A stretch of DNA of 64,000 bases from DATMER01 sp963741305. GTDB lineage: Bacteria; Acidobacteriota; Thermoanaerobaculia; Multivoradales; UBA5704. This document shows, in pieces, positions 47,126 to 54,171 of this stretch. The first letter of the stretch is position 1; each line of letters starts with the position of its first letter. The stretch is taken from assembly GCA_963741305.1 (NCBI GenBank), contig CAVUHL010000003.1, forward strand, positions 1,984,001-2,048,000. Direction: 5' to 3'. The notes beneath the pieces are model-generated. The model had not been told where the DNA came from. It ran no database searches and saw only the letters and a list, made by a program, of their open reading frames with translations. Both the position numbers and the translations under genes were made by a program.

Positions 47126-47629
47126 TTACTTGAGACCTCTCAGGATGTCGCGGACCTTCTTGGGAGTGAGGTTCTCCTGGTAGTCGTCGTCGACCATCAT
47201 CATGGGCGCGGTGTCGCAAGAGCCCAGGCACTCGAAATGAACGTACGAGCAGCGGCCATCCGGCGTGACCTCCTCTTCGCCTACGCCGAGCTCCTGGCGC
47301 AGGGTCTCCATGACCTCGGCCGAGCCGCGGATCTGGCAGGAGAGGTTGGTGCAGACGCGGATGCGGTGGCGTCCGACCGGCTTCTGGTGGAAGAGGTCGT
47401 AGAAGGTGACGACGCCATAGACCTTGGACTCGGCCAGGTCGAGCTCGGCGGCGACGGCCTGGATGGCCTCGTCCGGAAGCCAGCCGCCGCTCAGGCGCTG
47501 GGCGATGTAGAGGGCCGGCAGCAGCACGGCCTCAGCCGTGGGGTAGCGCTTGCGCAGCATGTCGATCTGGGCGCGGGCCTCCGGGGTAAAACCGGGGAAG
47601 CGGGTCTGGGGCGCGGGCGCTTCGGTCAC
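47126..47629 (-). CDS. nuoE: NADH-quinone oxidoreductase subunit E
   Basis: This 167-residue thioredoxin-fold subunit binds a [2Fe-2S] cluster through VCTNLSCQIRG and FECLGSCDTAPM. The N-terminal helical part (VLLPALYIAQRLSGGWLPDE) is typical. It starts at a GTG at 47629 overlapping the nuoA stop. Normally nuoB, nuoC and nuoD would stand between nuoA and nuoE; none is present. Confidence 0.95.
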   Translation of the reverse strand: MTEAPAPQTRFPGFTPEARAQIDMLRKRYPTAEAVLLPALYIAQRLSGGWLPDEAIQAVAAELDLAESKVYGVVTFYDLFHQKPVGRHRIRVCTNLSCQIRGSAEVMETLRQELGVGEEEVTPDGRCSYVHFECLGSCDTAPMMMVDDDYQENLTPKKVRDILRGLK

Positions 47630-48015
47630 GGCTGTACCCCCTCCAAGGGCTTGCCCCGGGCGCCGAGGTCCAGGCCGCCCTTGAGCCAGACGTAGGCATA
47701 GCCGACGAGGATCAGGAAGAAGAAGACCATGACCGCCCAGAACAGCTCCCAGCCGCCCTCCCTCATGATGAGGGCCCAGGGATAGAGGAAGGCGGCTTCC
47801 AGGTCGAAGACGATGAAGTCGATCGCGATCAAGAAGAAGGAGATGGAGATCCGCTTGTGGGAGCGGTCGAGCATGGGAACGCCCGACTCCACCGTGGTCC
47901 CCTTGACGCGCCCGCCGGTCTGCTTCCCCAGAAGCTGGGACAGGCCCAGGATGGCGATCGCCATGACAATCGCGATCCCCAGCATCAGCAGGACAGGGTA
48001 GTACTGCTCCGGCAA
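47626..48015 (-). CDS. nuoA: NADH-quinone oxidoreductase subunit A
   Basis: This 129-residue, three-helix subunit has YESGVP-like VESGVPMLDRSHKRISISFF, FDLEAAFLYPWAL and a long third helix. I chose the TTG at 48015 (PEQYYPVLLMLGIAIV) because GGAGG stands seven bases upstream; longer in-frame starts give a non-family extension. It is the first gene of the operon. A Rex-type operator lies 68 bases upstream. Confidence 0.92.
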   Translation of the reverse strand: MPEQYYPVLLMLGIAIVMAIAILGLSQLLGKQTGGRVKGTTVESGVPMLDRSHKRISISFFLIAIDFIVFDLEAAFLYPWALIMREGGWELFWAVMVFFFLILVGYAYVWLKGGLDLGARGKPLEGVQP

Positions 48016-48082
48016 AGCAGGGTCCTCCAGGACAGGTTGGTCGGTAGAAAACGCCGCATGCCTCGGAGCTGGGCTCCAAGGC

Positions 48083-48100
48083 ATGTGAAGGATGTCACAA
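48083..48100. promoter_or_regulatory. Rex operator upstream of nuoA
   Basis: The 18-mer ATGTGAAGGATGTCACAA matches the Rex consensus TTGTGAAN4TTCACAA at all but two of the fourteen fixed positions. It lies in the only gap before the operon. The overlapping CATGCC/GGCATG hairpin spans 48057-48085. Confidence 0.75.
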
Positions 48101-48148
48101 GCTAGGGGGTGGAAACAAGCACTACCAGGCCGGCGGCGCGCCGCCTGT

Positions 48149-48715
48149 CTAGCCGAAGGAGACCTTGTGGTAGACCTCGGCCAAAGCCAGCTCGGCCTGA
48201 ATGGAGGGGAGGGGGAGGACGGCCTCCAGACCCTCGGCGGCTCTGAAGATCCAATCACCTCCCTGCCTGACGAACTGCTCGATCACCGGCACATCCTGGG
48301 AAATGAGAAGAATTTCGGAGAGGGAGTCGAGGCTCCGGTACCAGCGGAGCTTCTTACCTCGGTCGTACGATGCGGTCGAGGGGGAGAGGACCTCGACGAC
48401 AAGGGTTGGATTCAGGAGCGTATCGAAGAAGGAGTCCTCGAGGCGGGGCTCGCCATAGACGACGCTCGCATCGGGATAGACGTAGACGTTGGCGGACGGA
48501 ATGCGCACGCGAAGGTCGTTGGCAAAGGCTTGGCAGGGACGATCCCGGAGCTGTCCGCTCAGCTCGCGGGCCACATTAATGGTGATCCCGTTGTGCCGAA
48601 GGGTCGCCCCCGTCATCGCGACCATCTGGCCGTCCAGATACTCGTTCTTTGTCTCGGCCAGACGCTCCAGCCTCAGATACTCCTGAACGCTCAGCTGATT
48701 CGGCTCGGCAGCCAT
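48149..48715 (-). CDS. Uma2 family protein (PD-(D/E)XK nuclease fold)
   Basis: This 188-residue protein belongs to the Uma2/DUF820 family, common in Cyanobacteria, Chloroflexi and Acidobacteria. The segments KNEYLDGQMVAMTGAT, VYVYPDASVVYG and PTLVVEVLSPSTASYDRGKK contain the family's nuclease-like acidic residues (Asp in YPDAS, Glu in VVEV) and the downstream Lys. A restriction or DNA-repair role is assumed for the fold but not established. It is upstream of nuoA on the same strand, 133 bases away. Confidence 0.88.
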   Translation of the reverse strand: MAAEPNQLSVQEYLRLERLAETKNEYLDGQMVAMTGATLRHNGITINVARELSGQLRDRPCQAFANDLRVRIPSANVYVYPDASVVYGEPRLEDSFFDTLLNPTLVVEVLSPSTASYDRGKKLRWYRSLDSLSEILLISQDVPVIEQFVRQGGDWIFRAAEGLEAVLPLPSIQAELALAEVYHKVSFG

Positions 48716-48848
48716 CCGGATCTCCTCGTAATCCCTCCTCCCGATACTAGCACATGGAAACCGGTAACCGGCACGCGACGTGCATCGTCACTGCGCACTG
48801 AAGCATTCCCCCGGAGAGCATCCCGGGTCACTCTTTACCGGAGGCCCA

Positions 48849-49817
48849 ATGTCGCCTGATGCGCCAAGGGTCGCCCGTCTTAGCGGGCGGTTTGGATGTG
48901 CCCTGACGGTAGATGTAGAGGAGTGGTACCACACGTGCCTGGTGCCGGGGTATGTCAATCCCGAGGGCCGGCCGCCCCTGTGCCAGGAGCTGGACTGGCT
49001 CCTCCCCGAGCTGCTGGGGATGCTCTCCGATGCCGGCAGCACCGCGACCTTCTTCGTCCTGGGCGAGGTCGCCGAGCGCATGCCGCGGCGGGTGCGCGAG
49101 ATCGCCGAGGCCGGCCATGAGATCGGCAGCCACGGCTACCTCCACCTGCGCGCCATGGACCGCTCACCCCGCGCCTTTGCCGCGGACCTGCGCCGCTCCA
49201 AGGCCCTCCTCGAAGACCTCATGGGCGAGCCCGTCCTCGGCTTCCGCGCCCCGGAATGGTCGTTGCGCAGCCTTGGCAACGCGCGCCTTCCCCTCGTGGC
49301 CGACGCCGGCTTCCTCTACGACAGCTCGCTCGCCCCCTGCGCCTTTTCTGGAAGCCCCACGAACCCGCGCTTCGCGTCGCGGCTCCATTGGCGGTCCCGG
49401 CAGCTTTTGGAGTTTCCGCCGCTCACCTTCGGCGGCCCCCTGCGGCTGCCCGCCGGAAGCTGGACCGGCCGGCTGGCCAGCCCGGAGACCCTGGTGCTCG
49501 CCGCGCTGAATCATCGTGACCAAGGAGGGCTCCCCGTGGCCGTCGTCCATCCCTGGGAGGTTTCGGGCCGGCCCACGCCGGGACGGCTCACCGGTCTCGC
49601 CCGGTTCGTCCACGAGACCGGCCGGCTCGGCTTTGCGCCACGGTTCCGGGAGCTTCTGCGGACGCTCCCGTGGGAGTCCATTTCCGATGCCGCCGGGCTC
49701 CGGGCACAGCCGGGCCGTGCCGAGGTGCCGCTCCAGACCATGCCTGACGCGCCAACCTGGCGCACAGGCGTCCGTCTAGCCTCGGTGGCTCGATCTCTGC
49801 TATCTAAGGCTTGGTGA
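48849..49817 (+). CDS. Polysaccharide deacetylase (NodB-like)
   Basis: This 322-residue NodB-homology protein has the first motif in ALTVDVEEWYH (Asp as catalytic base), TATFFVLGEVAERMP, and the zinc-binding GHEIGSHGYLH. GFRAPEWSL and VVHPWEV complete the family set. The TVDVEEWYH form is the variant found in exopolysaccharide/exosortase loci, although no exosortase gene is nearby. No signal peptide is evident. It starts at the ATG at 48849, five bases after CGGAGG. Confidence 0.9.
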   Translation: MSPDAPRVARLSGRFGCALTVDVEEWYHTCLVPGYVNPEGRPPLCQELDWLLPELLGMLSDAGSTATFFVLGEVAERMPRRVREIAEAGHEIGSHGYLHLRAMDRSPRAFAADLRRSKALLEDLMGEPVLGFRAPEWSLRSLGNARLPLVADAGFLYDSSLAPCAFSGSPTNPRFASRLHWRSRQLLEFPPLTFGGPLRLPAGSWTGRLASPETLVLAALNHRDQGGLPVAVVHPWEVSGRPTPGRLTGLARFVHETGRLGFAPRFRELLRTLPWESISDAAGLRAQPGRAEVPLQTMPDAPTWRTGVRLASVARSLLSKAW

Positions 49818-49826
49818 AGCGAGGGT

Positions 49827-49913
49827 TGGTGCGAAAGGGGGGACTCGAACCCCCACGGCCTTGCAACCACAAGATCCTGAATCTTGCGCGTCTACCAATT
49901 CCGCCACTTTCGC
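49827..49913 (-). tRNA. tRNA-Leu, anticodon CAG
   Basis: Read leftward, the 87-base gene starts GCGAAAG and ends CTTTCGC plus A-CCA, so CCA is encoded. The anticodon stem CAAGA/TCTTG encloses TTCAGGA, giving CAG. The long variable arm and GGTTCGAGTCC T-arm fit tRNA-Leu. Confidence 0.95.
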
Positions 49914-49938
49914 GCGGGGCAGATTCTAGGGAGAGAGC

Positions 49939-52230
49939 GTGGCTATGTCAACCGTACTACCGGGAAATGAAGCACTTTTGCGGAGCAGGGTCCAATCCCG
50001 GCTCCGGGATTCAGGCAGGCAGGGGCTCGGGCCCGAGGAGATCAGGGACTCGGCAGGCGACGGCGCCAGCCTCAGCGAGGTCCGGGACATCCTCGAGGCC
50101 CTGGAAGCCGCTGGCGAGGCATTCGAGGTCGAGGGGCTCTGGTACTCCGAGGAGTTCGGCCCCTGGATCGTCGGCGTGGTCGAAGTCCTTGAAGAAGGTG
50201 ACGGCCTGGTCCGCCGGCCGGACGCGCGCGGCCAGCGTGGCCAGAAAGAGCAACCCGAGGCCTACGTCCGCCGGCGCAACCTCAAGGGCGCGATGAGCGG
50301 CGACACCGTCCTCGTCCGCCGCATGGGCCACCGTGCCCGGGAGGGGGATTGGCGGGCCACGGAAGGCTCCGTCCAGAAGATCCTCAACGAGCGCAACCAG
50401 ACGCTGGTCGGCACCCTGGAGTACGAGGCCGGCCAGCTCATGCTCGTGCCCTACGACCCCAAGCTGTCGGTCGAGCTGCCGGTTGTGGACGCGGAAAACG
50501 TGCCCGAGGGGCATTACGTGGTCGTCCGCATCGAGAGAGGCCGGGAGCCGTTCGGCCGCGTCGTGGAAGTCCTGGGCGACGCCGAGCAGCCTGGGATCGA
50601 CGTGCTCGTCGTCCTGCGCCACTACGGCATCCCGGACGAGTTCCCGCCCTCCGTGCTGGAACAGGCCGGGAGCCGTCCCAAGGACCCCACGCCCGCGGAC
50701 TGGAAGGGCCGGGAAGACCTCCGCGACCGCATCATCATCACCATCGACGGCGAGAGCGCCCGCGATTTCGACGATGCCGTGTCCGTCGAAAAGTTCCCGA
50801 ACGGGCTCTTCCGGCTCGGCGTCCACATCGCGGACGTGGCCCACTACGTCGAAGAGGGGAGCGTGCTCGACCTGGAGGCCTACCGCCGCGGCACCAGTGT
50901 CTACTATCCGGACCGGGCGATCCCGATGCTGCCCGAGGCGCTCTCCAACGGCCTCTGCTCGTTGCGCCCCCACGTGCCGCGGCTGACCACCTCGGCCTTC
51001 CTCGACATCGACCGCGATGGCAAGGTCCAGGACCGGCGCTTCGCCGAGACCGTGATCCGCAGCACCCGGCGCATGACCTACAACGAAGTCCGGCGCATCC
51101 TCGAAGAGCCGCAGGAGCGCGACCTCGCCGAGTACGGCCCGATCCTCACCTGCCTGCGCGAAATGCACATGCTGATGACGATCCTGCACCACGCCCGTCT
51201 CAAGCGCGGCTCGATCGACTTCGACCTGCCGGAAGGCAACGTCGAGCTGGGCACGGACGGCACGGTGGTGGGCGTGACTCCGAGCGAGCGCAACGTGGCG
51301 CACCGGCTCATCGAGGAGTTCATGCTCGCGGCCAACGAAGCCGTGGCCATCGAGCTCGATATGCAAGGAGTGCCCGCGCTTTACCGGGTCCACGAGCCGC
51401 CGAGCCCGGACCGTCTGCAAGAGCTGCGCGAGACCCTCCGTCCGCTGGGAGTGGCGCTCAAGGGGGAGCTGACCAGCCTGCACCCCGCTGCCTTGCAGCA
51501 GGTGCTCGCCCGGGTCAAGGGCCTGCCGGAAGAGCCCTTCGTCTCCTCCCTGGTCCTGCGCACGATGCAGAGGGCGGCCTACCGCCCGGAATGCTGGGGC
51601 CACTACGCCCTCGCCTCGAAGAACTACTGCCACTTCACCTCGCCGATCCGCCGCTACCCCGACCTGGTCGTACACCGGGGCCTGAAAGCGCTGATCCACG
51701 GCACGGCTCACCAGCGCGCCGAGGACACGGCCCTCGCCGCGCGGCTGCCGACGATGGGGGAGCACTGCAGCACGACCGAGCGCCGGGCGGAGCACTCCGA
51801 GCGCGATCTTCTCCAGTGGAAAAAGGTCCGCTTCCTGGCCGACCGGGTGGGGGAGACCTTCAAGGGGAGGATCACGGGAGTCCAGCCCTTCGGCCTCTTC
51901 GTCCAGCTCGAGACCTACATGGTGGACGGCCTGGTGCCGATCCGCAAGATGGGGGACGACTACTACATCTACGAAGCCGAGTCCCACCGCCTGGTTGGAG
52001 ACCGCACGCGCAAGATCTTCCAGCTAGCCGATGCCGTCGAAGTGCAGCTCACCGGCGTGAGCCTCCGTCACCGGGGGCTGGATCTGAAGATCTTGGGCGT
52101 GCCCGAGCCCGGCGAGCGGGGGGAATGGCCGAAGCAGCGCGAGCGTGAGCGAGGAGGGGAGCGGAAGGAGACGAAGGGGCGCCGGAGCGAGGGGGCGGGG
52201 GAGAAAAAGGAGAGGAAGCGGCGGCGGTAG
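49939..52230 (+). CDS. rnr: Ribonuclease R
   Basis: This 763-residue 3'-5' exoribonuclease has an N-terminal winged helix, cold-shock-type OB domains (EAYVRRRNLKGAMSGDTVLV) and the RNB domain with catalytic Asp residues in TIDGESARDFDDAVSVEK. HIADVAHYVEEGSVLD, YYPDRAIPMLPEALSNGLCS and HFTSPIRRYPDLVVHRGL follow. An S1 domain (FKGRITGVQPFGLFVQLE) and a Lys/Arg/Glu-rich tail end it. RNase R degrades structured RNA. The GTG at 49939 or the ATG at 49945 may start it; AGGGAG serves both. Confidence 0.95.
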   Translation: MAMSTVLPGNEALLRSRVQSRLRDSGRQGLGPEEIRDSAGDGASLSEVRDILEALEAAGEAFEVEGLWYSEEFGPWIVGVVEVLEEGDGLVRRPDARGQRGQKEQPEAYVRRRNLKGAMSGDTVLVRRMGHRAREGDWRATEGSVQKILNERNQTLVGTLEYEAGQLMLVPYDPKLSVELPVVDAENVPEGHYVVVRIERGREPFGRVVEVLGDAEQPGIDVLVVLRHYGIPDEFPPSVLEQAGSRPKDPTPADWKGREDLRDRIIITIDGESARDFDDAVSVEKFPNGLFRLGVHIADVAHYVEEGSVLDLEAYRRGTSVYYPDRAIPMLPEALSNGLCSLRPHVPRLTTSAFLDIDRDGKVQDRRFAETVIRSTRRMTYNEVRRILEEPQERDLAEYGPILTCLREMHMLMTILHHARLKRGSIDFDLPEGNVELGTDGTVVGVTPSERNVAHRLIEEFMLAANEAVAIELDMQGVPALYRVHEPPSPDRLQELRETLRPLGVALKGELTSLHPAALQQVLARVKGLPEEPFVSSLVLRTMQRAAYRPECWGHYALASKNYCHFTSPIRRYPDLVVHRGLKALIHGTAHQRAEDTALAARLPTMGEHCSTTERRAEHSERDLLQWKKVRFLADRVGETFKGRITGVQPFGLFVQLETYMVDGLVPIRKMGDDYYIYEAESHRLVGDRTRKIFQLADAVEVQLTGVSLRHRGLDLKILGVPEPGERGEWPKQRERERGGERKETKGRRSEGAGEKKERKRRR

Positions 52231-52275
52231 GGCAGGCGGTACAATGTGGCTGGAGAGAACGAAGGGAGCCTTGGA

Positions 52276-52500
52276 ATGAAGCTATCCGTGGAGCTGCCGG
52301 ATTCATTGGTCGACATTGATGCGCGCTACCTGAAGGAAGCGCTGGTGGCCACGCTCTACTCCCTGGGCAAGCTGTCGGGACGGCAGGCGCGAGAGGCCTT
52401 GGGCATGACCCGGCGTGCCTTCGAGGAAGTGCTCCCCCGTTTCGGTTTCTCCATCCTCGTGGATAGTCAGGAAAACCTCGACACCGAGCTGGGTGCTTGA
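52276..52500 (+). CDS. UPF0175 family antitoxin
   Basis: This 74-residue protein has the UPF0175 pattern: a beta strand (KLSVELPDSL), then YLKEALVATLYSLGKLSGRQA, a helix-turn-helix-like EALGMTRRAFEEVLPRFGFSI. Genes of this family pair with DUF3368 proteins as toxin-antitoxin modules. GGGAG lies seven bases before the ATG. The stop overlaps the next start (TTGA). Confidence 0.88.
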   Translation: MKLSVELPDSLVDIDARYLKEALVATLYSLGKLSGRQAREALGMTRRAFEEVLPRFGFSILVDSQENLDTELGA

Positions 52501-52997
52501 GCGGCGAACGCCGCATCGCGAGTGACACAGGCCCGCTGATCACGCTGGAGAAGCTCAGCAACGGCTACCGTTTCATCCGTCTCCTCTACGACAAGATCCT
52601 GATCCCTCATGTTGTCCTTGAGGAACTGGCCCAAGGCCAATTCCTCAAAACCCGCGCCTACATCGAGCACTACGGGATTGCTGACCTGCTCCAAATTGTC
52701 GATGTTCAGGGCGAGCGGGAGATCCTCGGGGGGGAGCTGCTGGATTCAGGGGAGCTCAAGGCCATTCAACTGGCCCTAGAAACAGATCTGCCCCTCCTGA
52801 TCGAAGAGGAGGCTGGACGCCAAGTCGCCCGGCAGTTGGGACTCAAGTATTCAGGTGTGGCTGGCCAGATCCTGCATGCCTTTCGGACCGGCCTAATTCC
52901 TGCCGCTGAAGCTGCCGAGATGCTGGGCGAGCTCTTTCGAGCTGGCCGGATCAACAAGAGGATCTACGAGGGTTCGCTTGAAGTGGTCCGAGGGTAG
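52497..52997 (+). CDS. DUF3368 PIN-like toxin
   Basis: This 166-residue PIN-fold protein begins at a TTG overlapping the antitoxin stop. Acidic positions expected for metal binding are in IASDTGPLITLEKL, HVVLEEL and GELLDSGELKAIQLALE. EEEAGRQVARQLGLKYSGVAGQIL is the family's third motif. It is probably an RNase toxin held by the UPF0175 protein. Ten bases after its stop a 21-bp-phased repeat array begins. Confidence 0.87.
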   Translation: MSGERRIASDTGPLITLEKLSNGYRFIRLLYDKILIPHVVLEELAQGQFLKTRAYIEHYGIADLLQIVDVQGEREILGGELLDSGELKAIQLALETDLPLLIEEEAGRQVARQLGLKYSGVAGQILHAFRTGLIPAAEAAEMLGELFRAGRINKRIYEGSLEVVRG

Positions 52998-53011
52998 ACT
53001 GTGACTCTTGA

Positions 53012-53270
53012 ATGTACAGAGGAACCACAGAACTGTACACCCCTGCTTCTCACCCTCTGGGGATTGTCCCAAGTCTATATACCGGCATAACTTTTCTATA
53101 CACCTCCTACTCTTCTCCCATGGGGGAAGCGCCGAATCTGTACAGTTTAGCCTCTTGTCTGTACATCTGTCTCTTGTCTCTATACATTCCCGCCATAGCT
53201 CTGTACATACCCATCGCGGGTACTTGAGGGGGGATCGCAGGTATGTACAGTTGCGTCGCTCGCCTGTACA
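53012..53270. repeat. Exact 21-bp-phased array of TRTACA motifs with in-register G-runs
   Basis: Thirteen slots start every 21 bases from 53013 to 53265. Ten hold TGTACA (53013, 53034, 53139, 53160, 53202, 53244, 53265), TATACA (53097, 53181) or TATATA (53076), usually preceded by C. The three others (53055, 53118, 53223) each hold a run of four to six G four or five bases into the slot. The 15 bases between motifs share nothing obvious and are pyrimidine-rich. Since 21 is seven codons, one frame (53012-53227) reads LY every seventh residue, but it lacks a ribosome site and hits a stop within the array. The 327-base gap (52998-53324) holds no accepted gene. A TATAAA at 53313-53318 may be part of the next gene's promoter. 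Confidence 0.9.
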
Positions 53271-53324
53271 TCAAGAAGGCATAGAGCCTGAAAGAAATCG
53301 TCCTCCCGGCCGTATAAAAGAGCG

Positions 53325-54035
53325 ATGGCCTCGCTCCGGACTCCCATCCTTCTCCTGGCCCTGCTTCTCGGGAGCTGTGCGCGTCTGGTGCCCTCGACGG
53401 ATCTTCCGCTTTCCAAGATGAGCTTCCAGGTTACGGTGCTGGCGCGGAGCGCCTCGGAGGCCGAGGTGCTGGTGTCGATCCGGCCCGGGCGCCGCGTGAA
53501 TGTCCGCTCGCAGCGCGTGGTGATGACCGGCGGTGATCGGCTTGTCGCCGAGGTGGATGGGAAGAGCTACGAGATGCAGGCAGTGGTAGAGCCGGGGCGT
53601 CCCCTCTCCTACGAGGTGAAGGCCCCGATCACCACACCCAAAGCCACGGTGCGCATCCTTCTCGAGCGCCCCAACCAAGTCATTCCGATCGCGACGGGGA
53701 TCCTTCCGCCTCCCTTCGAGCTGGCGGAGCTGCCGCGCTCACCTTCCGCCTCCCGTCCCTTGGATGTCCGGTGGTCTCCGGTCAGCTCCGAGCCCATGGA
53801 GATCGATGTGAAGGGGTCCTGCCTCTCGCGGACGACCATCTGGTTTGGGGAAGACCCTGGCCATGGCGTGGTGGAGGCGGGCCTCCTCCGGCCGCCGGTC
53901 TTCAAGTGGGACGGCTGTCAGGTCGATCTGACCGTCGCCCGAGTTGGAGAAGGGCGGCCGGAGCACGGAGTGCATCCGGGGAGCGGATTCCTCATCCGCC
54001 AGGTGCGCACGGCTCGGTTGGAGCCGGTGCGGTAG
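53325..54035 (+). CDS. Lipoprotein of unknown function
   Basis: This 236-residue protein has a signal peptide with lipobox (LLALLLGSC), so it is membrane-anchored. The mature part is beta-rich (FQVTVLARSASEAEVLVSIR, SYEMQAVVEPGRPLSYEVKA), with two cysteines in GSCLSRTTIWFG and KWDGCQVDL that could form a disulfide. No family was recognised. It lies just after the phased array and converges with the ADOP permease gene. Confidence 0.78.
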   Translation: MASLRTPILLLALLLGSCARLVPSTDLPLSKMSFQVTVLARSASEAEVLVSIRPGRRVNVRSQRVVMTGGDRLVAEVDGKSYEMQAVVEPGRPLSYEVKAPITTPKATVRILLERPNQVIPIATGILPPPFELAELPRSPSASRPLDVRWSPVSSEPMEIDVKGSCLSRTTIWFGEDPGHGVVEAGLLRPPVFKWDGCQVDLTVARVGEGRPEHGVHPGSGFLIRQVRTARLEPVR

Positions 54036-54078
54036 GGCCTAGTACGTCGTCACAGTCCGAGTGACGGATAGCGTTTCA

Positions 54079-54136
54079 TGTAGGGGCGGCCCTTGTGGCC
54101 GCCCTCCGGAGGGCACCCACAAGAGGTGCCCCTACA
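54079..54136. repeat. 58-bp palindromic REP-like element between convergent genes
   Basis: Terminal arms TGTAGGGGC (54079-54087) and GCCCCTACA (54128-54136) enclose two hairpins: GGGCGGCC/GGCCGCCC with loop CTTGT, and GGGCACC/GGTGCCC (54111-54117, 54125-54131). The arms meet at a central TCCGGA. The two 26-base halves are imperfect inverted copies, each with CTTGTG or CACAAG in its loop. Elements beginning TGTAGGGGC are dispersed in several bacterial phyla. It may also terminate both flanking genes. Confidence 0.7.
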
Positions 54137-54171
54137 GGGGGATGACCCATCTTTTCCGGCGTGACAGGCAA

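Noticed and set aside
53012..53270. CRISPR array
   Set aside because: The conserved unit is only six or seven bases with 14-15 base gaps, and no cas genes are present.
53012..53270. Type III (ToxIN-like) antitoxin RNA repeats next to a toxin gene
   Set aside because: Those repeats are conserved over their whole length of about 35 bases; here only a hexamer recurs, and the toxin already has a protein antitoxin gene.
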